Shown piece after piece: positions 13,577-25,800 of a stretch of 64,000 nucleotides of DNA. Each line of letters opens with the position of its first letter. Within the stretch, counting starts at the first letter, position 1. This DNA is from Tribonema minus (lineage: Eukaryota; Sar; Xanthophyceae; Tribonematales; Tribonemataceae), in the NCBI GenBank assembly GCA_017506865.1, contig JAFCMP010000001.1, positions 2,108,001-2,172,000 of the forward strand. Direction: 5' to 3'. A program made the translations under genes and the position numbers. A model generated the notes under the pieces. That model ran no database searches, was not told where the DNA came from, and worked only from the letters and a program-made list of their open reading frames with translations.

Positions 13577-13642
13577 CTGAGGCTGCTTCTCGGCTGTCTC
13601 GGGATCCACCACCGTGACGATGTTGACGCAGCAGCGCGAGGA
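13577..13642 (-). other. Isolated exon-like segment
   Basis: Exactly 22 codons between a good acceptor (pyrimidine-rich tract, GCGCCAG) and a CAG/GTAAAG donor, reading CCVNIVTVVDPETAEKQPQ. It has the GC-rich look of the real exons here, but I could not attach it to a gene. It may be a piece of an undetected minus-strand gene between the ankyrin-like gene and M48-B. Confidence 0.3.
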
Positions 13643-14163
13643 CTGGCGCAGCATTGAGCACGAGGGCAGGACAAAGCATCACAGCATGTGTATGGAAGGC
13701 ATCTGAAGATTGGGTGACCATCATGGCATGCAGCGGAAAGTTGTATTGCCCACGCAGTTATGGACTTGTAGGACGGTCTGCAGTACATGCCACTCTACAA
13801 CATTTGATCTCAGACTGGCAGCAATGCAAAACAGTTGAAGGCGGAGCGCTTTCTGATGAGTCATGACACATGGTCATCTTCTGGAGAAGTCCACCAGCAT
13901 TGTCAGCATGGCTACTGTTGGAGCAAGTGACAGCAAGACATAACGCATGGAGAGATGGCAAAGAATGAATAACTGCACAGAACAGCAGCAAAACTGTTCT
14001 GCTAGTTCAGGAGTGTGCACGCACTCCCGAAACACGGATGGACAGTGTGTGAGCACCAGAAATGCTGAAGGCAAACTGGCACCGCCAGGATCCGACGCTG
14101 AAGAGGGATTGAAATCACATCGGAAGCTATGCCAAGGGCGCTGTAGTCTCACCTGTGTGTGCA

Positions 14164-15361
14164 TCATGCTTCGTGTGGAGGGCACCCATTGTCCAGCGCC
14201 CATTTCAGCACCTCGTCCTGCCCATAGTAAGCTGCATTTTTGCACGTCTCTGAGTCCCACGGGCAGCCGTTGGCGCGGGCCCACTGAATGACCTCCAAAT
14301 GACCGTCATATGCGGCTGTGCTGCATGTTGCCTCGTCCCACGGGCAGCCATTGGCGCGCGCCCATTGCAGCACCTCAAGGTGGCCCCGAGAAGCAGCACC
14401 AGAGCTTGTGCCCGCATCCCAGGGGCACCCGTTGGCACGAGCCCACCGCAGCATCTCCAAGTTTCCTGCTTCTGCGAGAGACGTTGTCGTATGTTCGTCC
14501 CACGGGCAGCCGTTGCTTTGAGCCCACTGCAGCACGTGCAGTTGTCCGCCCTCTGCAGCTTCGCTGCACACATTGCTATCCCAGGGGCACCCGTTGGCGC
14601 GAGCCCATTGAATAATGTGCAAGCGCCCTAACTGTGCAGCAGACGCGCATGTGCTCTCATCCCACGGGCATCCGTTGGCGCGAGCCCACTGCAGCACATG
14701 CAGGTGCCCGTGGCCGGCAGCATTGGCGCACACGACACTATTCCAGGGGCAGCCGTTGTTATGAGCCCACTGTAGCACATCCAGGTGCCCTCCGGATGCA
14801 GCATTAGAGCATGTGCTCTCATCCCAGGGGCACCCGTTGGCGCGAGCCCACTGAAGCACTTGCAAGTGTCCTCCGAGTGCGGCAAACGCGCACGTGGGTT
14901 CGTCCCAGGGGCACCCGGTGGCATGAGCCCACTGCAGCACCTCCAAGTGTCCCCCTTGTGCGGCTTCCCAGCAGGTGGTTTGAGACCAGGTGCAGCCGTT
15001 CTGATGCAGCCATTGTAGAACCTCCAGATGACCACCGCGAGCAGCCAGGCAACAGTAACCCCCATCAAGTGGCAGGTCAAACTGCGTGCAAAGCCTGCGC
15101 AGGCCGTCGAGGTTGCCGCAGCGTACGCATGTTTTCTGCGCCAGGTCCGGGGGAAGACCATTATCGATCGCCCAATCAATGAGCTGAAGGCTGGCAACAG
15201 CATCCGAAATTATCGTGTGAACCTTCTGCTTGCCGATGAATGCCTTAACAGCGCCTTTTGAAAGCGCGGCATGTGCTTCTGATGATAAGTGAGGGCCGAA
15301 GAAATGTCAGGATGTGGTGAGCTAGCATCGGGTCGGATGTTGGGTGCTCTGCGGCTGCCAT
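14164..15361 (-). CDS. Ankyrin-like GCPWDE-repeat protein, frameshifted
   Basis: The body is a single open frame of about 380 codons ending at TGA 14164-14166. It holds at least ten repeats of about 27 residues with the pattern GHLEVLQWARANGCPWDE, the protist ankyrin-type repeat common in large algal and oomycete families. The only plausible start is the ATG at 15361 (MAAAEHPTSDPMLAHHILTF, the usual short N-terminal helix of these proteins), and it is in a different frame. The change of frame falls near 15308, within CTGACATTTCTTCGGCCC, where one nucleotide must be lost to reach FGPHLSSEAH. The repeat frame has a TGA immediately upstream of that point and no ATG of its own. So this is either a recent pseudogene or a base-call error. 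No intron is needed elsewhere. Such repeats mediate protein binding; the partner is unknown. Confidence 0.75.
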
Positions 15362-16851
15362 CTTCCCTGAAGCCTTTGCCTTAGTCTGTGCTATCCCTGA
15401 AGCTGCCTATATATCGTGTCACGACAAATGCTTTCACCATCGAGAACTTGAACAAGGCGAGTCATCGCAAGGTCGAAACTGGCCTAGCCGAACGTGGCTC
15501 AGCTCTGCAGCAACGTTGTTTGCTTTCAGAAATGGGTGCGAGTACGAAACACAACAGTCGTTCCGCAGTAGCTTTCACTGCCTAGAGGGGTGCATAGTAT
15601 GATTCGAAGATCCTGAAGGCTCTCTCCGTGTGACATCTTTGAAGGCTCTCCATGTCGGGCATCGTCCCTCGTCAGCGGACAAGACGGCGCAGTCCATTTA
15701 TTGGCTGATGTGAAGCTGCAGTGTGTTTCTTGCAAAAATTGATGTGCTTGAGTGATGAAATTGATTCACTCTTCAATGCTGCAATTATCACTCCAGACTG
15801 CAATCACAAGCTGGTCATTGACAAGTTGGAATTTGAAGCAGAAGTGTGCCTGTCTGATAGATCAAATTGAAGATGGCCAACAATGCAGGTTAGGCATGGG
15901 CAGGGTAGCACCACAACAGCCAGCGCTGGGCCTGCGCCAGCCAAACTGCTTCAGGCATGGCCATCACTGGCCCATCAGTGATGATGGCCATCAGTGATGA
16001 TCACCGGTAAAAAAGTAAATTGACAGTCCACCAAAACAGGCAGTTGAATATGTCCATGCTGCAGCAGTGACCAAAGGAATGCAACCAATGAGTTGGGGAC
16101 AAGTAAGACAATGTCAATGATTGTAATAAATGCGTATATTGACGCGGAAATATTGTAATGTTGCATAATTGCCGCATCGCACGGCGCATCTAACAAAGAA
16201 TGAACATGTACTATGGCTGCAATATCAATGATGATAATCATCACTGGCGGCACTTAAAAGTTGAATGGCTTGCAACTGCTTTGCCACATGTGATTGCTGT
16301 GCAGCAGTACAAGAATGACAGTGGGTACTTGATTCAGTTCGGCGCATCAAGCATTTCAACACTGTGGCACATGTGCTGCTGCTGCGCACTAGCTTCCACG
16401 AGATGTGAGTTGCGAAGTGAAACCGGGGTGCAACTGGTATTGCAGATTCTCTGCCTGCCCTGCAGTGCTCGCCTTCAAAATTTCTGTTGCAATGCTCACA
16501 TGATCGTCCTGAATTGCAGTGTATGTAACCAAAGTGCTGAGTTTGGTGCCAGCAGACTTGACGTCGCTTCAAAACCTGTCCCGTTGATGCATGGACAAAG
16601 CTCAGGCTGTCATGTCAACAGTGATGATGTCATCCGCAAACTCCCCCTTTTCTTCCAATGTGGCATCTGGAGCTGAATCCACTGCAAGCAGTCAGCGGCT
16701 GAGTTTGAGCCGGGCTTGAAGTGTGAGGAGGCACACTCAGACGCGGTTTCACCGCTGAGCCACGCCGCATGCAGCGCTCAGCTATCACGCACTCGCGCCG
16801 TGCTCCGCAGGTGCTCCCACAGTCGCGGACCGAAACGGCGTACGCAGCAGC
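15362..16851. other. Intergenic between ankyrin-like gene and M48-A
   Basis: No supported gene. The 158-codon frame at 16200-16676 (+) starts with ATG but has no recognisable domain, and its composition is like the surrounding non-coding DNA. Confidence 0.4.
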
Positions 16852-19800
16852 CTAAGCGCTGGTGGGAGCAAGGGACTGTGATGGCATCAGCATATGTCCA
16901 CTATCATGCTTCCTGGCAGGCTCCAGCTCTTTTTGAGGTTTGCTGGACTTCAAGTGTTCAGCGGCATTGGCCTGCTGCATCAGCGCCAGCGCCTCCGGCA
17001 GCACCGCCTTTGCGGCAGCCAGGCGGCGCTCCGAGCAGGGATGCGTGGAGCCGTAGCTCTGCAGGGTGGAGACCAGCCCGCACTTGTCTCCACTTGCCTT
17101 CTGCAAGCTGCCAAGGCAGCCGCCCAGGGGGGGGGGGGGGAATTGGTGGGGGGGATGTTGACGTGCCATTGAGATTGATTTGGTCAGTATTTGAATCGCG
17201 TGTACTGCGAGATATCACCGATGACCGCAGCAGGGACGCTGTATTGACCAGACGCGCATGGTTCAATCACTCTAGACACAGGCATACATCGCTGTCCTCT
17301 ACCACTTGCACCTGGACTGACACAGGGGGGGGGAACTATGCATACATATACGGACTGCGTACTTGCCTCAAGCGCTCAATGACCAGCTGCAGCTGACCTA
17401 CCTGCCTATGCATTATGATGTGCAGTGCATTCAGAAAGTGGTGTCAGGATTACGCACCGGGAGAGCAGTCCTGGGGGTGGTAGGTGCCACTGCGGGCCAG
17501 CAGCAGCATGCCAATGTGGTCGGCCTCCAGCTCCATGGCACGCGAGTGCGGCAGGTCTGCTCAGCGCAGAGCAAAGCAGGCATTTTTTGTGGGTAAGTGT
17601 GAAGCGATGGCGCAGTATCGGGTTCCTCAGAGTGGCTTGGTATTCAACCTTGTGCAAGTCGCCAGGCGACATTTTCGTTGCGATGCTGAGAATAAAATCC
17701 AACCATGTACTGCCATGATTAAACTGCTGTGCCTGTGCTAACACCAGGGTCAAGCAGTTGACATATGCTCCTGTTGACAACTGCTTGCTCAGGTCCGACT
17801 CCCCGCACGCATATGCATAGCAATATTAGTGGGTAACCTGAAGCCTCCAGCCACTGGCAGCACAAATATTCAAGTAGCGCAGGTGTGTCGCTTTCACTGT
17901 TTTGCCAAAACAGTCTCCGATACAGGCTGTCAGTATACTACATTGGCACCCACAGCACCGTAGAAGCTGCGAGATAATCAGCACATGGGGTACACAAGTT
18001 GTAACACAGCTCAAAGTATGTCAATAAGACTAAGCAAATCGTAGTGCTTATTTTGTGTAATCATTCATCTGCAACTTTCAAAATTGTGCTCATCCTATGT
18101 ACATGTCCTGTTGCCAATGCTGCATAGTTTGAGTGTTAGGCTACACAGTTGGCCTTACAGCGCAGTCTGAGTGCCTTAGACTACTTGGGACACACACGAT
18201 CTGGACTTAAACACTCAACAGCCAACTCTAGCGAGGGGTAAAAAAAACGAAATAATATAAATCCCCAATTAGCCTAACCCCAGCTCCTGGGCAATGGAGC
18301 TGCTCCATAGACCAAACCTAGGGAAATATAGAGCAAGAGCATGACATTGAAATGAATGCAGCACACCAAGCCTGACGATATCAAGTTTCCTTCGGTCGCG
18401 CATCAGCAATGAGCGCTTGGCCAGCGCAATTCTGAACAAGGAGTGTTTCCTTACTTCTATATTTTAAACTTGAACGGCAACTAAATAGGTACTTCTTGAA
18501 GTACTTTTTATTGCTTTTCGCTCATGGCGCAAAAAAGCCCAGATTATAGATGTCAAGCCTGTTTTCAGAAACTACATGTCTCTTGTGACAACCAGAACAT
18601 GTCTTAAGGCGCATTGTAAATTGTACTTTTTGTTAATTCTCGCACAGGGCGCGAAAAAGCCCAGATGATTGGCATCTAGCTGTAAGGAATCTACTTGAAA
18701 GCATATATTCACTGTCATGCACACACTTCAATCCACAGATCACAAGCTCTTACGTGCATCCCTCAGACTAGTCGGTTATTTCTAGGCATTGTGGTTTTCA
18801 CAAACTGGCACCTAGTAGAAAGGAGCCCAGCTTGTCCAACTCTTCCAGATTTGGAAGTACAACGTTAGGGTCAACCGCCCCGGCGAGCACAGGCCCCAGG
18901 ATGAGCAACAACTTGAAAATCCTGACTACAGCCTCTTCCGCCGAGTGTCGGGCTAGGGCATGGCCCATTTCATGTGCAACCTTTTGCGTTGACAATGCAA
19001 TACACAATGAGTCGATGTAGTCAGAGGAGACTGTGTCCTGGCCATGTGAATGCGAGAGTGCCTTCTGCTGTGACCAGGCAAGAGCGTAACCGTCGTGCAT
19101 TATGAGATCTTGCAACGTTGCAGTGAATCATACAGCAAAAACGCTGTTGGCTTCCTGTGGCCATTGATGGTGCTCAGATGGTGAGCGAGGCTTCAAGTTC
19201 AAGAAGCTTGCAAACTACTCACAGCGTTGAACATGTCCCGCGGCAGCACATTTATACTGGCAGTGTTCATACATTGAGCACGTCGTAACTTGAAGGTGGC
19301 TCACTCCTTCCACATGCTAGCGTTGCCAATGGCCACTGATGACTAGCCATGCAGGCCCGCCGGCTGCCTGAAGGGGTGCTGATAACAGTGTGTGAAGTCG
19401 GCATCCATTTTGCATCGCGGAGGCAACTCAGGTGAACTGTTGACATTTTGTTCTGCAAATTAACAAATCCTACGCATGCTGAAACGCTGCTGCAAGCTGG
19501 TATCACTTGCATCCTGAGCAGTGTCCTACTCACAACTTCTTGCAAACATGAATAAGTTATGCATGTAGCCCCAACCCGTGCGGCTCACCACAGCGGCGAG
19601 CATGCCTTCACGCTTGCATATGCGGATCAGGCCGGTGTATACAAACACCTGCGGGCATGCGGGCAGACAAGAAGAGGGAGGGGATAGTCACGCTTGATGA
19701 CGCGATGGCACAAACCGGCTGTGTGAGATCCAGTGCAAAGACAGCTGCGGTGCAAAGGAGGCTTTGCAGCAGCGGAACAAAATGCTGCCACAACAGCTCA

Positions 19801-22800
19801 TGTGGGCACACTCCAGACTTACACACAAACACATCTGAAATATCACACCTCAGTGGTACTTGCAGCTGTTGCGGTCCTTGCACTTCTTTAATGGATGCCA
19901 TGAGGTTCATACCTTGGAAAATTCATTTGTGTGCCAGTGCCAGTAGGCTGCGCGAAGGGGCCCATGTGCAAGTGGGACTGGGTGCGGGAGGCTAAGCAAT
20001 GAGTTTGACTTCCATCAGCACCCACCTTTCCGCCTGGCAGCACAAAAGCATTGACTGTTTTGGGTTCGTCAATGACGTTGAATTCCCACTTCCACTGGTC
20101 TGCCCCCGGCACTTCGTTGCCATGCCGGGCAGGAGGTTTCGAGCAATTCTTTGCAAATTTGCTGATGAAACAAGACACCGAAGCAGCAGCAACAATGGCA
20201 GCCACGTGAGTCTAGACAGAGTTCAGCCACTATACTAAGAATTATGTGTGAAGCCTACCACTCAGTGTATACTATAGGCTACTCAAAAGGTATACCCATA
20301 GCAATTGCTGCTGAACAACTTATTTCAAAGGTGCTTGAAACTCCGGAGATAAATTAGTCGATAAATTTATGATCTATGAATGTCTGCAGACATGATTTGA
20401 TGACAATAGGCAGGGTGGTGTCTGGGCAGCCGTTGCTGCAGCAGCAAGTCAGAAAGTCTCAAGATGCAGTTGAGCATCAATGTTGCTGAACTGCGTTTGT
20501 CAGTTGCGATTAGCAGCTGTTGACGCGATGAGCACTGAGACGGGCCTGGATTGCAGCTGCACAAGCGCAGCAGCAAGTGTATGTACATGAAGCACATGAG
20601 TTGTCATATACTGTAGCCAGAGTGTGGCAATTGCGGATGCATGTGTTGAACAATTTGACAGAAGCTGCCAGATCTTGCAAAGAAGCTTCCAAAAACAACT
20701 TGGTTTGAACCAGTGCTTCCAAGAGCAACCTGCAAAAGTTCCTGAGCTCTTCCTGAACTACCAGTAATACCCCATATTCCAACACATTGGACTCGAGCAA
20801 GGATGTCTCGAAAACGAACATGCAGAACTAAAGAAAATAATGCCTTTGTCTGCTACATAGATGTACATATTCACGTGCATGAGCTGCAGTTTTACTGCGA
20901 CTTGTTGTGACAGGTTCCATCCGATTCAATGTTGAAAGTAAACGACCACACATTCAGTCGAGAACGTACATGGCATTGGTCGCGCTATGTAACTCACTGT
21001 AATGAAAGAACAGCAAATACAACCGCACAGAGACCAGATAAAAAGAACTTTGGGTGCTGCTCCATTCACAATCAGGGGTTGCATCAACACATCATGATCA
21101 CTTGCAATGCGTCGACTAAAGCCTGTACGCTACAGCAAAATTACCTGTCAAACAAGTGAGCGCCGGCATGTACATACCATGTATGGTAATTGGTACTTGA
21201 AGTGTCATCACTACAGGGCCTTGGCGTATCACTAGTCAAGGCACGGTAGCTCTACTGTGGCGCTGGCCAGTTCTGCGATGTACTGCCCCCCCCGGCCCCC
21301 CGCGCGCCCTCTACTCTGCCGTATGACATGATTCTGATGACTAATCAAATGTGAATATGCGGCAGGTTCAATATTTGAATGGGCCATTAGAAAAGGTTTT
21401 TTATCTCAAGGAAGCTGGCTTGCTGCCAAAAGTGTTCTTTATGCACTCCATGGTATATTGGTTGTATGGGTCTGGGCTCCGAAGTGCCAATCGGGGGGTT
21501 GTGTTTTGATGGCGGGGATTCATGGTGGTTCAAAAAGCTGTTTAGGTGGCCGTCTTCGAGTGGATTGAATGTGTCTGCAATCAGAACAGCCACGGTTTGA
21601 GCAAGCTGACAAACCAATCTGACGAACTGGCAGGGAGAACTCTCGGACGAACGATCTGTGGCGAATTAACTGGCGAAACAATTTCATAAATGTTAACGGA
21701 CATCTGATCGCAGAGCTGCAAGTGGGTGCGCGCCCAGGGGTTTGCCTGGGGCACATGCACAAGCACAGCGGCGGCGCGCAGGGGGCACCTGGAGGTGCTG
21801 AGGTGGGTGCATGATGCCGGATGCGAGTGGAACGAAAGCACATGCAATGCCGCCGCAGAGTGCGGCCACCTTGACGTTCTCCAATACGCTCGAAGCCACG
21901 GCTGTCCGTGGAGCAGCTACACAGCAAACTGCGCAGCCTGCAACGGCCACCTCCAGCTTCTGCAGTGGGCGCACGCAAACGGCTGCCCCTTGCACCCCAG
22001 CATATACTCCACAGCCGCGCGCGGAGGCCACCTGCATGTTCTTCAGTGGCTGCAGGACGTAGGCTGCCCCTGGGACCGATTCGGAAGTGCGATCACGGAG
22101 GCCGCTGAGGTTGGACGTCTGGCCGTCCTGCAGTGGCTGCGGGCGCATGGCCGCCCATGGAGTGCTGAGGTATGCTCAAAGGCGGTTGAGGGGGGTCACT
22201 TAGAGTTGCTGCAGTGGGCACGCGCCAACGGCTGCCTGTGGCCTGGGGAGAAGACCTTAAGATGTTTGTATTGGGTGAACCCTTGTTACAATCGCCTTGT
22301 CAACATATTGCGAACGGCGGATTGGGCGCTGGCGAACGGTTGCCCGTGCAGCAACATGCATTTGGAAATGTACAGGCAGCTGCGGCAGTCGGTAAGTGCT
22401 GCTGTGGCGCGTGGCGCTGCGTAGCTGTGTTGCTTGCAGATAGGTGCAGCAGAGCGTCACCACTGCTTTCGCATGCAAGGGTAAACTTTGTACACATCAC
22501 ACCAATACTGGCACTGCTTGTGAGTGCTGATGGGTCAGCCACATCCAGCCCGTGACACACAGGCAGGTATACCAAGGATCAACGACCTTCTCTGACAGCT
22601 TCATCTGACCTTGAGAAGCTGCACCATCGCAGAGTCTCTCACAAGCTCCTCGTAGTGCCTGCAGACAAGAGAGAGACAGAACACGGCAATGAACAACTAT
22701 CAACTATAGTCGGCAGGCTGATCGACTACGCTTGAAACACAGTCAAGTATTTCGATTCGCGAGGGTACACATTCGCTAGGCCAGGTACATGCGCGCACCT

Positions 22801-25800
22801 CAAGCATAGGTTATGTGTTAATCAGATATGTCCAGCATTCGATTGGCGGGTTCGCGTAATACTGGCCTAACCGTAATCCTCCCCTAACCCTAGCCGTAAC
22901 CCTTACCCTAACCCCAACCCTAATTCCAACCCTAATCCTCAGCCTAACCCTAACCCTAACCCGCTCATTCGGACCATCTCAGACCAACACCAAACATAAC
23001 AATCGTCTTGCCCTCACCGCAGCAGCGATGATCATCAACGAGCCATGCACTGACCCCAAGCCCGACCTGAGCCAATCCTTGTACCGGACATTAGCGGTCA
23101 CCTAGTCCATGGGGCATGAGAGTAGCTGTGCCACATGTGGCAGCGGACGCACACATGTCAGCAATGGCATGCACATGCTTCTTCAAAATGATGTGCCTTA
23201 GCTATGGTGGTTCGCACTCACCCTTTGGAAATGTGAATCATGGCCGTATTGCTCCTGCAGGTGCGCGACGGACCGTCGCAACTCGTTGGTGGCAGCGCTC
23301 GTGTCCTCCCAGCATGGAGCAGCCCAAAGGGCCGGCCTAGTTGGCAGGGATGGAGCAGCAGCGGTTGAGCTCAGATACGATGTTAAAAGAAAACATCTGC
23401 TAGAGTGCACGGCATGATGTCATTCTTGCTCGAATGCACCGATCATCGGGATTGAGGCACATGTGACGCATCGCAAGGCTGCAGCTATGGTGCATCACCT
23501 GACGTGACGAATTTCAGATCTCGGGCAGCTCCCGTCAAGTAAGTATACTTTGCAGCAGCCCTGTTGTTTCCTCATTCCGTCACTAACTGTAATTAGGACC
23601 ACAACATGTACTACAGTAGAGCTCAGCAGAGGACAGCATGCTGACACGCAGCATTGCTCATTTTCTCATGGCGATTCATGAAAATTTTAACATGAATGCC
23701 GCGGTCAGCGCTGCACGATGACCAGCTCTACCGCAGCACATCTGCAGCAATCAAGCACATCAGACTGTTGTGAGAACATTGATTGACGCATTGTTGCCGC
23801 CTACAAGGGCGGCGGCGTCAGAGAAGAAAGACCTGAATGGCGCGAATTGCTCATCTCATGATTCTTGAAAAACACGCGCTGCGGATCGTTTGCAGGCGCG
23901 CCGCCTGCTGTGATTTTATTATATTCCACTTGTGGCTGTGGAAATGCCATGTTGTAGGTGTGTCGCCTTGTTCTCACTCTTGGATGTAGCATGCAAAGCT
24001 TGCACCGAAAGTTGCACCAGTGCTGGCAAACAGACAATGGCCACCAGGACGGAGGCTCGTGTCCTGACTCTGACATCCTCTTGTGACGCCAAAGCGGAAG
24101 CGAGTGAACATGGTGAGATTCTTTGTTTTCAAGCTTTGGAAAGTGGTTGGTTGATTTTATTCATTTTTAAAAGGATGGACCAGGCACTTGATTGTCGGTG
24201 CCCTGTGGCGTCCGCATCTCTAGACAGCGATCGAGTTTCGCTTCTGGGCCACCTTTCATCTGCCGCATGAAATAATTGACACCACCTTCCGGACACACCT
24301 GCTAAGCAAGTGTGTAGAACCCGAGGTTTCTGTGCAATGTGTCACTTACTTTTTGGCCCTCATCTTGGCCCTCCATTTGCTGATGCCCTCAGACACGTGG
24401 ACAAAGGTCTTCGAGTTCCTGCCGCATAAGCGCTACCTACAGCTGTCTTCTGTGAGCACGGGGTGGCGCGCGCTGTATGCCAGTAGCATGCAGCACAGGG
24501 GGCGGGCACAGACACAGAAAGAAACCTCTGCCGTAGCCATGGTTGCATCTCTGCCCCTCATACAGTGGGCGATAGCAAACGGGTGCAAGGAAACCACGAA
24601 GCTGCTGTGGTCAGCCGTCATCCGCAGTCCGTTCGAAGTAGTCCTGTATCTACACGCCTTGGGCGCGCAGTGGGGCATTGACGCGTTTCGCGACACGTGG
24701 CTGTGTAGGACTGCAGCTGAGCGCGGTCATCTATAGCTTGCACAGACGTTGTGTAATCAACTTCTTCGGAGTATCTGTCAGATGATACTATAGCAAGCAC
24801 AGATGCAGTGTGATCAGTGTGTGTACATAACCTTTTGAAGTGCAAGGTCACACCAGCTGGCAGCTTGCAGGAGTTGAATCGCAAAGTGCCACAGAGGTAT
24901 ATTCTTGTGCAACGGCTCACAGAACATCAATACGTTGACAAGCGTATATCGCCAAGGGCGTGCTGTCCGCGCTTATGAGCTCTGCATTTAAGTGTGGCTC
25001 GACAATTCTCATGTCCTTCTCTTGCGCTGCATTCAGGGGGGTGAGCCAGGCCTGCTTGTTGGCCCTGAGGAGACAAATGAGTACAGGCAGCCAAGGATCC
25101 GCTCCGCTCATCCGCGACCCTGAAACTCAAAAAGCAACCGAGCATTTATGCTGTAGTAAAGTCTCCAGGGCAGAACAGGTGTTGAAGTTGGGTAATGGCA
25201 TGCTGTAGCCCTATGTCAGGGGCATCTGCTGACTACTCACTTGTTGAAGTTGATGTTGTTCCTGATGTGATATTGTACTTCAGCGGTGATATTCATACTT
25301 CAACTTCATGCCAACTTCAACTGTCATATCACTGCTCAGCGTGCAATAGCACGGCTCCACCCGTCTCAACTTCAACAACCAACAGCTCTTCTGGTGCGTC
25401 TAAGTGAGGCCAAGAATCTACCATTATCAAACTTCAACAGTTTGAGTGTCTTGACTGACTTCACTATAGCATAAGTGCTCGGTTGCTTTTTGGGTTTCAG
25501 GGTCGCGGATGAGCGGAGCGCAATGCGGAGAGTATACAGGACAGCATGGACGTTGTTCGGGAGCACTGCCAGCGGACACTGCCACGTGGCGCCGGTGCTC
25601 CTGCAGATGGCATCTCTCAGGAGCCGGAGCCTGGGGCCGTCTCACGCTCAGCGTCTGACCATACGTGCTGTCAAGCCGGAGGAGCAGTATCAGGCCTCTC
25701 AGGCTGGTGCAGCGCCTTTCGACGTCCACGCGCTGCTCTGCGCGCAAGATGAGTTGTCACTGGAGCAGCTGGCTGCCATGTACGCGCACTGCTCTGACTC

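Noticed and set aside
16200..16676. 158-codon plus-strand ORF
   Set aside because: No domain, AT-rich background, no splice context; length is within chance.
22590..22650. Minus-strand patch YEELVRDSAMVQLLK as candidate M48-A exon 2
   Set aside because: Phases do not fit. The segment 30781-30703 gives LLPADHAHSKLLQ in the right phase and matches copy B.
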